The notes below the pieces were generated by a model. It did no database searches. It saw only the letters and a list, made by a program, of their open reading frames with translations, and was not told where the DNA came from. Below are positions 1 through 6,546 of a DNA stretch of 8,021 bases, in pieces. Position 1 is the first letter of the stretch, and the number at the start of each line of letters is the position of its first letter. The translations under genes were made by a program, and so were the position numbers. Source of the stretch: an uncultured Rhodopirellula sp. (GTDB taxonomy: Bacteria; Planctomycetota; Planctomycetia; Pirellulales; Pirellulaceae); NCBI GenBank assembly GCA_913061385.1, contig CAJXTM010000130.1, forward strand, positions 1 through 8,021, given 5' to 3'.

Positions 1-48
1 CGAGATCAGCCTCGGTCTCGTGGGCTCGGAGATGTGTATAAGAGACAG
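1..48 (+). other. Synthetic Nextera i7/read-2 adapter (not genomic)
   Basis: Positions 1-6 (CGAGAT) match the end of the Illumina P7 primer. Positions 7-14 (CAGCCTCG) are an 8-base index, which I recall as the reverse complement of Nextera index N710. Positions 15-29 (GTCTCGTGGGCTCGG) are the read-2 linker, and 30-48 (AGATGTGTATAAGAGACAG) is the 19-bp Tn5 mosaic end. The identical unit is present inverted at the right end. This is library-preparation sequence and should be trimmed. It carries an in-frame TAA that interrupts any ORF read into it from the genomic side in the frame of the first gene. Confidence 0.98.
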
Positions 49-491
49 ATTCCCGTCTAGCCACTCAACGCTACCTTGGGTTCGAACCAACCGAAGGCTA
101 TGCGTCACAACACACCGCCACCGCACTTGCACAAGTTGCCCACAGCAGGGCAACATCGCTAAGTGAAAAAGACCGAAGATTTTTCGGCATTGCGCTAACC
201 GCAACACTACCTACCAAACCTGACGGAGCGGAAGCAAATTCAGTACAAAATTGTTGTGTTCACGTTGCTTCGCACAACGCTCAAAGCCGCCGAGGTTGGT
301 CTCTTCAGTTTACTGGAGAACAAAGCGATCGAGATATTGCCGAATCAATCGCAGAGCAGATGTTTCTGATCGCGTTACATGATTCGCTTTACCAAAGCGG
401 AATCACTGTTGACACAGACCCACTTCTACCTCTGCATTCAGTTGGCTTGCAAGTCAGCATGACACATGCCGTCGATGACCTGGGTGCATGA
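49..491 (+). CDS. CinA C-terminal (PncC)-like domain protein, 5'-truncated
   Basis: An open frame runs from the adapter junction (first whole codon at 51) to TGA at 489-491, giving the last 146 residues; the start lies beyond the fragment. The segment resembles the C-terminal half of CinA-C domains, which in PncC enzymes deamidate nicotinamide mononucleotide. It has an 'SRLATQRYLGFEP' helix, a 'SQHTATALAQVA' helix (compare 'SEETARAMA'), 'FFGIALTATLPT', a 'CCVHVAS' strand (compare 'HVA' in planctomycete homologues), and a final amphipathic helix 'ESIAEQMFLIALHDSL'. In canonical PncC the strand-loop reads TGIAGP followed by glycines; here it is 'TATLPTKPDG', so the glycine motif is gone and amidase activity is doubtful. 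Some planctomycete relatives fuse this domain to a downstream nucleotidyltransferase-like domain, but this protein simply ends. The N-terminal part, where the catalytic residues would sit, is missing, so function cannot be tested here. It converges on purF with a 70-bp gap. Confidence 0.55.
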
Positions 492-498
492 CCAACTA

Positions 499-511
499 GC
501 ATCTAAGATGC
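499..511. terminator. Short hairpin between convergent genes, possible weak terminator
   Basis: GCATC-TAA-GATGC forms a 5-bp stem with a 3-nt loop, 7 nt after the stop of the CinA-like gene, followed on the plus strand by AATTT. The stem is short and the T-run poor, so this is only a candidate terminator for the convergent pair. The rest of the 70-bp spacer shows nothing recognisable. Confidence 0.25.
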
Positions 512-561
512 AATTTCCAAATGAGCGTGCCTGTCAGACCCAACGGCATCAAGCAGCCGGA

Positions 562-2175
562 TTACGCATCAGAGAGCGCCGCCGCAAGTTGCTCGTAAGT
601 TCGTTTACTATCCATCTTTGAACCTCGATTATCGAGGGCAATTCGGTAGAGGTGTTGGCCGCAAGTCGTTGGATAAGTCCCTGTGACACACGCTTGGCAC
701 AAATGGTCAGCAGGCTTGCCAATGGCACGCGAAATTGCTTCCACTGGCAGGTACCTCAATGAATCGGCCCCCAAGTCATCTGCCATTCGTTGCTGGTTAT
801 CATCCGTCAACCCACCGTCGGTCGTAAAGTACTTGGGACCAATCAATTGATCCACGGTACTCATGTCGATCCCATAAAAACAGGGTGCAATGATTGGCGG
901 ACAGGCAACACGCACATGAATTTCCTTGGCACCACCGACTTCTCGAATCCGGTCAAGCAAGACATTCATGGTGGTACTGCGAACGATCGAGTCTTCGACA
1001 AGAATCACGCGTTTATCTTTCAATACTTCCCTGAGCGGCGTGTACTTAGTGGCCGCCTTAGCCTTTCGTGCTCGACCAGCCTCGATAAAAGTACGTCCTG
1101 CATAACGATTGCGAATCAAACCTTCACGGCTTGGAATCGACAGCTCATATGCCATTGAATCCGCAGCAGCTTTGCTGGTGTCAGGAACTGGAACGATAAT
1201 CGTGTCATCAGAATTGAGATCGACTCCGCCAAATTCACGTTCAGCATTCGCCAGTTCAACGCCAAGCTTGGTTCGACTGAGGTAGACGCTTCGATCATCG
1301 AGCGTACTCGCAACATTTGCGAAATAGATCCACTCGAAAAAGCAATGAGCCGGCTTCTGCTCAGGAGCGAATCGCTCCATCCGAAAACCGGTCTCAGGAT
1401 CAATGACAATCGCATGTCCTGGTGGCAGTGACTTGATCTGTTCATTCTCAAAACCGAGATTGAGCAATGCAACACTTTCACTAGCAGCAGCAAAGAGAGG
1501 TCCCTCATGTACGTAGCACATGGGTTTGATGCCCAGCGGATCGCGTGCAACAATCATCTCGCCTTCTGCAGTCAACAAAGCGAGGCTATAAGCACCATCG
1601 AATTCAGCAGTCGTTCTTCGCAACACATCGATCCAATCAATGCGGGATTGCGACTTACTTAGCAGTCGCGCGAACTCGTGAAGAATAATCTCAGTGTCGG
1701 TGTCGAGCGCCAGATGATGATCTCCATCCGCGAGCAATCTCTCTTTCAGAATACCGTAATTTGAAAGCTGGCCATTGAAGCAAAAACTAAACCACTTCCG
1801 CTTGTGAATATGTTTACGCTCAAACGGCTGCGCGTAATTACGATCATCTTGTCCACAGGTTGCATAGCGAACGTGTCCAATTGCCGCCCGCCCTGCAAGG
1901 GACTTCATGAGGGCTTCTGCTTTGGCACGATGATTCAACCGAAAGACTTCAGTGACCGTACCAACATCCTTCCGATTTTTGAGTAACGACGCACAATCCG
2001 GATTAAAAGTCGTCATACCTGCAGCGAGCTGGCCACGATTCTGGATGTCCAGCAACATTCGGGGCAGCAGACGGGAAATGTGCCGTGGTCCGTCATCAGT
2101 GCAAAGCGGACTGCGACCACGACCAGATAAGTGGTAAATGGCTGCAACACCACACTCGTGATGTAGTTCGCTCAT
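562..2175 (-). CDS. purF: Amidophosphoribosyltransferase (PurF), atypical clade
   Basis: It catalyses PRPP + glutamine to 5-phosphoribosylamine, the committed step of de novo purine synthesis, in the cytoplasm. The frame stays open upstream to 2355, but the ATG at 2173-2175 is chosen because it gives MSELHHEC: a 7-residue propeptide, then Cys8, the expected N-terminal nucleophile of a class II glutamine amidotransferase. The product has 537 residues. N-terminal domain: GHVRYATCG (100-108, glutamine-binding Arg103), FNGQLSN (133-139, oxyanion Asn134/Gly135) and DTDTEI (158-163). C-terminal phosphoribosyltransferase domain: PRPP loop [13 protein letters not shown] (390-402). Cys278, Cys432, Cys493 and Cys496 lie at the positions of the four [4Fe-4S] ligands of the Bacillus-type enzyme. 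Oddities: the usual HRGQ(E/D)xAG is NRGQLAAG (46-53), preceded by an insertion of about 15 residues, and ALDPxGxRPL is [10 protein letters not shown] (210-219). This resembles an atypical PurF group I also recall from Bacteroidetes. No other purine gene is adjacent. No strong Shine-Dalgarno site is visible. Confidence 0.92.
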   Translation of the reverse strand: MSELHHECGVAAIYHLSGRGRSPLCTDDGPRHISRLLPRMLLDIQNRGQLAAGMTTFNPDCASLLKNRKDVGTVTEVFRLNHRAKAEALMKSLAGRAAIGHVRYATCGQDDRNYAQPFERKHIHKRKWFSFCFNGQLSNYGILKERLLADGDHHLALDTDTEIILHEFARLLSKSQSRIDWIDVLRRTTAEFDGAYSLALLTAEGEMIVARDPLGIKPMCYVHEGPLFAAASESVALLNLGFENEQIKSLPPGHAIVIDPETGFRMERFAPEQKPAHCFFEWIYFANVASTLDDRSVYLSRTKLGVELANAEREFGGVDLNSDDTIIVPVPDTSKAAADSMAYELSIPSREGLIRNRYAGRTFIEAGRARKAKAATKYTPLREVLKDKRVILVEDSIVRSTTMNVLLDRIREVGGAKEIHVRVACPPIIAPCFYGIDMSTVDQLIGPKYFTTDGGLTDDNQQRMADDLGADSLRYLPVEAISRAIGKPADHLCQACVTGTYPTTCGQHLYRIALDNRGSKMDSKRTYEQLAAALSDA

Positions 2176-2393
2176 ATCGGGGGTATTCCGTTGAAGTCGG
2201 AACCGGCGAGTTGAACGCCGGCAGGAGCTTAGTAAATCGCTATCGTGCATCGCACAGTAACCCAAAGTACAGCGGGCTTCCAACCTCGTCGATTCCCCAT
2301 GACAATGGAACTGCTGCAGGTGATCCATTTTGCCCGCAACAGGCGGTAAAATCATTAAAAAGTCCTGAAAAAATCATTTCCCCCAATCGATCT
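2176..2393. promoter_or_regulatory. Divergent purF/proB intergenic region
   Basis: This 218-bp region separates the start codons of purF (minus) and proB (plus) and must hold both promoters. It contains the GC-rich hairpin at 2203-2221, a small GTGC-ATC-GCAC dyad at 2245-2255, and an A/T-rich stretch at 2346-2380 just before proB with a -10-like TAAAAT at 2347-2352. No convincing -35 partner sits 16-18 bp upstream of that -10, so no promoter is called. Neither gene has a clear Shine-Dalgarno site: proB is preceded by TCCCCCAATCGATCT. Both upstream reading frames stay open across the region (purF frame to 2355, proB frame back to 2085), but the extensions overlap each other and do not resemble family N-termini. 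Confidence 0.5.
2203..2221. repeat. GC-rich inverted repeat upstream of purF
   Basis: CCGGCG (2203-2208) and CGCCGG (2216-2221) form a perfect 6-bp stem around a 7-nt loop, 28-46 bases upstream of the purF start codon. It could be an element in the purF 5' leader or an operator for the divergent pair. No T-run follows on either strand, so an intrinsic terminator is unlikely. Function unknown; it may be chance. Confidence 0.35.
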
Positions 2394-3557
2394 ATGGACA
2401 CACCCACAACCGAGGCACTGCGGCTTGCCGCGATCGACAACGCCCGCAGCGTGGTCGTCAAAGTGGGCACCCGAGTGATCACGACCTCCGATGGCAAACT
2501 GGACCGTCGACGAATTGACCTACTGGCAAAACAGCTCTGCCGCATCGCCGATACAGGGCGGCAGACGGTAATGGTGAGCAGCGGCGCAGTTGGTGCCGGG
2601 ATGGGAAAATTGGGCCTGGAGCAACGCCCCAGCGGTTTGGCACAATTGCAAGCTGTAGCAGCCATTGGGCAAACCGACCTGATGCAGGCCTACGAATCGT
2701 CTCTCGCCAACATGGGTCGACACGCTTCCCAAGTCCTTCTGACAGCGGAAGACCTGCGACGGCGAAGCGCTTACCTGAATGTCCGAAATGCTCTAATCCA
2801 GATTCACGCGTACAACTCAATTGCCATTATTAACGAAAATGACTCCGTTGCCGTCTCGGAGCTGATGACCACATTCGGTGACAATGACCGGTTGGCAGCC
2901 CAAGTTGCTGGTCTGCTACCCGAAGCAATTCTGATCATTCTCTCAGACATCGATGGCCTGTATGACGGCCCGCCTGATCACCCCAACAGCAAACGAATCG
3001 ATTTGGTAAAGACAATCGATGAATCAGTCCTAGCACTGGCACAGGATCAGCAAAACAACCACAGCAAGGGTGGAATGTCGAGCAAGCTCGAAGCTGCCCA
3101 AGTAGCAACATTGCATGGTCAATCAATGATCATTGCCCCCGGTCGGGATGACACGGTTTTGGACAAGATTTTTTCAGACACACCCATCGGAACCCTGTTC
3201 CTGCCCCCTGAAAAATCAATCCGAGGAAGACGACGCTGGATCCGCAGTGCGGCTCGTGTTGATGGCAGATTAGTTCTTGACGCGGGTGCAGTGGTTGCTG
3301 TCTGCAAACATGGACGAAGTTTACTTGCCATTGGTATCACCAAGAGCAGCGGACCCTACGACCAGGGTAGTGTTGTCTCCATTCATGATGCGACTGGAAA
3401 AGAAATCGCCCGGGGACTCATCAACTATCCTTCCACTGAAGTTGAACAGATCATCGGACAACCGAGCGACAACATCTCAGAAATCCTCGGACATCGTCCC
3501 TATGAAAATGTTGTACACCGAGACAACTTGGTACTGACTCATCAAGTCGATTCCTGA
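2394..3557 (+). CDS. proB: Glutamate 5-kinase (ProB) with C-terminal PUA domain
   Basis: It phosphorylates glutamate with ATP to gamma-glutamyl phosphate, the first and feedback-controlled step of proline synthesis, in the cytoplasm. The ATG at 2394 gives 387 residues, close to the usual length of about 370. The amino-acid-kinase domain spans about 18-265: VVKVGTRVIT (21-30, phosphate-binding Lys23), VSSGAVGAG (61-69), QAVAAIGQTDLM (86-97), INENDSVAVSE (146-156), FGDNDRLAAQVA (161-172), ILSDIDGLYDGPP (182-194) and GGMSSKLEAAQ (226-236). The usual GTGGMxTK nucleotide-site motif reads SKGGMSSK here. The PUA domain spans about 277-382: RRRWIRSA, LDAGAVVAV, EIARGLINY, and the C-terminal hallmark VVHRDNLVL (373-381). 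In the Escherichia coli enzyme this domain affects oligomerisation and proline inhibition. The partner proA is not in the window, so the pathway is not clustered here. It is divergent from purF and convergent with nth. Confidence 0.95.
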   Translation: MDTPTTEALRLAAIDNARSVVVKVGTRVITTSDGKLDRRRIDLLAKQLCRIADTGRQTVMVSSGAVGAGMGKLGLEQRPSGLAQLQAVAAIGQTDLMQAYESSLANMGRHASQVLLTAEDLRRRSAYLNVRNALIQIHAYNSIAIINENDSVAVSELMTTFGDNDRLAAQVAGLLPEAILIILSDIDGLYDGPPDHPNSKRIDLVKTIDESVLALAQDQQNNHSKGGMSSKLEAAQVATLHGQSMIIAPGRDDTVLDKIFSDTPIGTLFLPPEKSIRGRRRWIRSAARVDGRLVLDAGAVVAVCKHGRSLLAIGITKSSGPYDQGSVVSIHDATGKEIARGLINYPSTEVEQIIGQPSDNISEILGHRPYENVVHRDNLVLTHQVDS

Positions 3558-3640
3558 TTCATTGGTCTGCACAAGCCTTTATTAATCCGCCGCATTAAAG
3601 TCCACGCAGTCTTACAAAACCTCCGATCACCACGGTTCAC

Positions 3641-3671
3641 AACTGACCCAACATCGATGTTGGGGACAGTT
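3641..3671. terminator. Strong palindromic hairpin between proB and nth, likely bidirectional terminator
   Basis: An 18-bp perfect palindrome CCCAACATCGATGTTGGG occupies 3647-3664. An outer arm pair AACTG (3641-3645) and CAGTT (3667-3671) extends it through a small asymmetric bulge. As RNA it would fold into a 7-bp stem with a UCGA loop plus a 5-bp lower stem, on either strand. It lies 15 bases past the nth stop and 83 bases past the proB stop, in the only gap between these convergent genes. No clear T-run follows, so it departs from a textbook intrinsic terminator. It could instead be a protein-binding dyad or an mRNA 3'-end stabiliser. Confidence 0.5.
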
Positions 3672-3686
3672 CGCGAGGAAAGTTGC

Positions 3687-4340
3687 TCAGGGTTTCTTCC
3701 AGACCACCGGCTTACGGCGTCTGGGGTAGAGCTCCTGACACAAAGGGCACTTGGTTCCATCACAACCGCGAGCAGTACAGTACTCACGGCCGTAAAAAAC
3801 AATTTGCAAATGCAGGTCATTCCATTCCGATTCAGGAAATACCTTTTTCAAATCCAGTTCGGTTTGCACAACATTTTTTCCACTGGAAAGCCCCCAACGT
3901 TGGGCCAAACGATGAATGTGAGTATCGACTGGAAACGCGGGAATTCCGAACGCCTGCGCCATGACTACACTCGCAGTCTTGTGCCCCACGCCCGGCAAAC
4001 TCTCCAGACCTTCAAATGACTGCGGCACTTCACCATCAAACAAATCAATCAACATCGCAGCAAGACCCGCAAGACTTTTTGCTTTCTGCTTTGATAGCCC
4101 AAGTGGCCGGATGACGGACAAAATCTTCGTTTCGCCAAGCTGACGCATTGATTGTGGATCAGGAGCAAGCCTGAATAATTCCGGCGTTACTTCATTCACC
4201 TTCTTGTCTGTACACTGCGCACTCAGCAAGACAGCTACCAGCAAGGTAAAGTCGTCTTGGTGATCCAAGGGTACCGGTGGGTCAGGATATAATCCACCTA
4301 GACGCTCTCGGACCACATCTGCTCGTTCCTGTTTCTTCAT
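3687..4340 (-). CDS. nth: Endonuclease III (Nth), base-excision-repair DNA glycosylase/AP lyase
   Basis: It removes oxidised pyrimidines and cleaves the abasic strand by beta-elimination. The 217 residues match the usual length (211 in E. coli). Visible: LLSAQCTDKKVNEVTP (38-53, a hallmark of the family), the helix-hairpin-helix LPGVGHKTASVV (115-126) with catalytic Lys121, and FPVDTHIHRLAQR (136-148) with catalytic Asp139. The C-terminal iron-sulfur loop is unusual. The family spacing is C-X6-C-X2-C-X5-C; here the four cysteines are Cys188, 193, 198 and 201 (C-X4-C-X4-C-X2-C), with no cysteine in the basic tail RRRKPVVWKKP. A cluster may still form with altered ligands or may be lost. The ATG at 4338-4340 is preceded by AGCAGGCGA, a weak Shine-Dalgarno-like site. 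The gene is divergent from the DUF5722 gene, with only 29 bp between the assigned starts. Confidence 0.93.
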   Translation of the reverse strand: MKKQERADVVRERLGGLYPDPPVPLDHQDDFTLLVAVLLSAQCTDKKVNEVTPELFRLAPDPQSMRQLGETKILSVIRPLGLSKQKAKSLAGLAAMLIDLFDGEVPQSFEGLESLPGVGHKTASVVMAQAFGIPAFPVDTHIHRLAQRWGLSSGKNVVQTELDLKKVFPESEWNDLHLQIVFYGREYCTARGCDGTKCPLCQELYPRRRKPVVWKKP

Positions 4341-4369
4341 TCGCCTGCTGCTCTCGATTTAACGTGCCC

Positions 4370-6541
4370 ATGCACAAATTCAAGTCTTCCACCATCCGAC
4401 AAAAAACGAAACGCATGCCATCAATGATGACTGCGATCAGGATGACAATACTCCTTTGCATGTTCTCACTGAAAAACTGTTTTTGTGTGAGCCTTGTGAT
4501 GGCCGATCAGACCGGATCGGTGCAGTTTCCGGAATCACCGGCACGGAGCAACCACGTTGCCTTGGTCAGGCAGGATAACAACCTCAGCATCACCACAACA
4601 GGAACCGATCCCTTTTTAGTCTGGGAATGGAGCAAGCCCCTGCAACTCACTGAACCAGTGTTGTCCTTTGAATATTTTTGCCCTGATGGCATCAACAACA
4701 TCTCAGTATTTCCCGGCCCCCCCATCACAGCCGCAATGCAATTAAAATTACCCGACCTCTCGATTGCTGAAGGTTGGCGAGAGTATGCGGCCCCCCTCAA
4801 CCCGTCGAGCAGTCAGCAGCTTCCCAGCCAGATCACGCAATTGAGACTTGATCTTGGCCAAGCAATGAATCGAAAGGTCTCACTGCGCAACATACGCATT
4901 CGGCCACCCACCCAACAGGAACGTGACCACGCGGCCAACCGAATCCGAATTGAGGAAGAAAAAACATTCGCGGCCAAGGCGATCCGCCAATACAGCGAGG
5001 CATCGTTTCCTGCCACCTTCACGAAGATCATTGTTGGCCAGGACACAATCACGTTGCACGGAAAGTTACCGGATTCCGCAGTCACCACACCAGCATCATT
5101 GCTAAAACTTGTAGAGTTTCCTGCGAATGTCCAAATCAATGAAGCAGGAGCCTCAGTGCCGCTGCGACCGCAATGGAGCCGGAATCACTTTTCGGTGGTC
5201 GTGCCAAGAACAGTCGGCCGTCGGGACCGGATTTATAGTGGCTGGCGAATCAAGACCGTCGCAACCCAAGGTAACACCGAGCATTTTCTTTCCGCGCGAC
5301 ATTACCCGACTGTCTTCGAGACGAACAACAGTCCGCCAACAGCCCCACTGCGACCTGGTAATCAGAAAGGTCTGAGTGGTTTCAGTCGTCGGGGTCCAAA
5401 AACAGATCTGCTTGAACTAGGTATCACAGCAGTAACGGTGAATCTGGTACTCAACCGATTTATCAGCAACGCCGATGGACCAGGCCGTGAAGCCATTCCA
5501 TCACCCGGTCCGCCAGTTTACTTCAATCGTTCTGCCTTTGGTGCCTTAGACGAGCTGGTTGATTTCTGTCGGCAACACAAGATTGTTGTCACCGCAATTG
5601 TGCTGATTCCACGCTCAAAACAAAACGCGGCGCAAACTGCTCTACAACATCCCGAAGCGGAGGGTGGCGTGTACACCATGCCTGACATGACCACCCCGCG
5701 GGGCACCACGATCTACGGTTATCTGCTCAGTCGTATCGCCGAGCGTTACAGCGATCCAAATCAGACGCCAGGAGTGATCACGAACTGGATTGCGCACAAT
5801 GAAGTCGACTATCATCCAGTCTGGACCAACATGGGAAAACAGCCGGATGAGATCTATCTGGAAGCCTACTATCGCGCCATGCGGATGATTCACAACTCCG
5901 CTCGTGCCTTCAATCCGCACGCTCGCGTTTTCATTTCGTTAACACACAATTGGCTTGTCACAAACCCACAACGCTGGCAACAACTTTCTCCCAAAAAAGC
6001 ATTACTGGCTTTGCAACGATATTCGATGCAGGAAGGCGACTTTGCGTGGGGAGTGGCCTACCACCCCTACCCTCAAAGCCTGTTTGCGAAAACCGCTTGG
6101 CAAGATAACGACATTAAAAACCACCTAAACACCCCGTTGATCACGATACAGAACTTACATGTGCTTGGCGATTTCCTGAATCAAACTTCAATGAGAGACA
6201 GCAATGGAGAAAGAAGGCCTGTATTGCTGAGTGAACAGGGATTCCACACTCCAACTTATGGCACTGAGGATCAGAACCGACAAGCGGGATCGTTGCACTA
6301 CGCTATGCAACGCACACAAGCCTTCCCATGGATCGAATCGTTTCATTACCACCGTTGGGTCGATCATCCTGATGAAGGTGGCTTAAAACTCGGGCTCCGG
6401 ACACTACCAACAAAAAAGCACCCACACGGAGAACGTAAACGTGCATGGACTGTCTACCGAGCAATTGGCACCAGCGGCGAAACAGAAGCAACGAACGGAT
6501 TGCCCAAACCACGGCAACCTGATTCACCGCCAATCAAATGA
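4370..6541 (+). CDS. Exported DUF5722-domain protein, putative glycoside-hydrolase-like TIM barrel
   Basis: The product has 723 residues from the ATG at 4370. Alternative starts are ATGs at 4415, 4424 and 4427; an ATG at 4277 is rejected because it lies inside nth. None has a clear Shine-Dalgarno site. A long basic n-region (KFK...RQKTKR) precedes a hydrophobic stretch MTILLCMF...CFCVSLVMA with likely cleavage after Ala45 (VMA|DQ), so it is probably secreted or periplasmic. Residues about 49-184 are beta-rich with regular aromatic strands (FLVWEW, VLSFEYF, LRLDLGQ), like a carbohydrate-binding jelly roll. A charged linker QQERDHAANRIRIEEEK and a second beta-rich segment (about 215-310) follow. 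The DUF5722-like domain is about 314-704: ITAVTVNLVLN, IVVTAIVLIP, ITNWIAHNEVD, WGVAYHPYP, RPVLLSEQGF, WIESFHYHRW. Glu478 in HNEV and Glu622 in SEQGF sit where clan GH-A enzymes carry the acid/base and nucleophile; this assignment is inference and the substrate is unknown. Its stop is 5 bp from that of the convergent oxidoreductase. Confidence 0.72.
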   Translation: MHKFKSSTIRQKTKRMPSMMTAIRMTILLCMFSLKNCFCVSLVMADQTGSVQFPESPARSNHVALVRQDNNLSITTTGTDPFLVWEWSKPLQLTEPVLSFEYFCPDGINNISVFPGPPITAAMQLKLPDLSIAEGWREYAAPLNPSSSQQLPSQITQLRLDLGQAMNRKVSLRNIRIRPPTQQERDHAANRIRIEEEKTFAAKAIRQYSEASFPATFTKIIVGQDTITLHGKLPDSAVTTPASLLKLVEFPANVQINEAGASVPLRPQWSRNHFSVVVPRTVGRRDRIYSGWRIKTVATQGNTEHFLSARHYPTVFETNNSPPTAPLRPGNQKGLSGFSRRGPKTDLLELGITAVTVNLVLNRFISNADGPGREAIPSPGPPVYFNRSAFGALDELVDFCRQHKIVVTAIVLIPRSKQNAAQTALQHPEAEGGVYTMPDMTTPRGTTIYGYLLSRIAERYSDPNQTPGVITNWIAHNEVDYHPVWTNMGKQPDEIYLEAYYRAMRMIHNSARAFNPHARVFISLTHNWLVTNPQRWQQLSPKKALLALQRYSMQEGDFAWGVAYHPYPQSLFAKTAWQDNDIKNHLNTPLITIQNLHVLGDFLNQTSMRDSNGERRPVLLSEQGFHTPTYGTEDQNRQAGSLHYAMQRTQAFPWIESFHYHRWVDHPDEGGLKLGLRTLPTKKHPHGERKRAWTVYRAIGTSGETEATNGLPKPRQPDSPPIK

Positions 6542-6546
6542 CGTCC

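Noticed and set aside
1116..1553. 145-residue open frame on the minus strand inside purF
   Set aside because: It is a shifted-frame shadow of purF on the same strand, with no domain resemblance.
2347..2352. TAAAAT as a proB -10 promoter element
   Set aside because: No acceptable -35 hexamer lies 16-18 bp upstream, and the A/T-rich tract makes chance matches likely.
2176..2355. 60-residue N-terminal extension of PurF
   Set aside because: It would bury the nucleophile Cys8 internally at residue 68, lies in the intergenic region, and has no resemblance to PurF propeptides.
2085..2393. 103-residue N-terminal extension of ProB
   Set aside because: It overlaps the purF coding region antisense, and ProB homologues start close to the VVKVGT motif, as the ATG at 2394 does.
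2240..2820. Antisense open frames across the start of proB
   Set aside because: They are shadows of the ProB kinase domain; the compositions look like out-of-frame translation and no start signal is visible.
3657..4019. Plus-strand open frames of 93-120 residues across nth
   Set aside because: They are antisense to a fully convincing Nth coding sequence and have no recognisable motifs.
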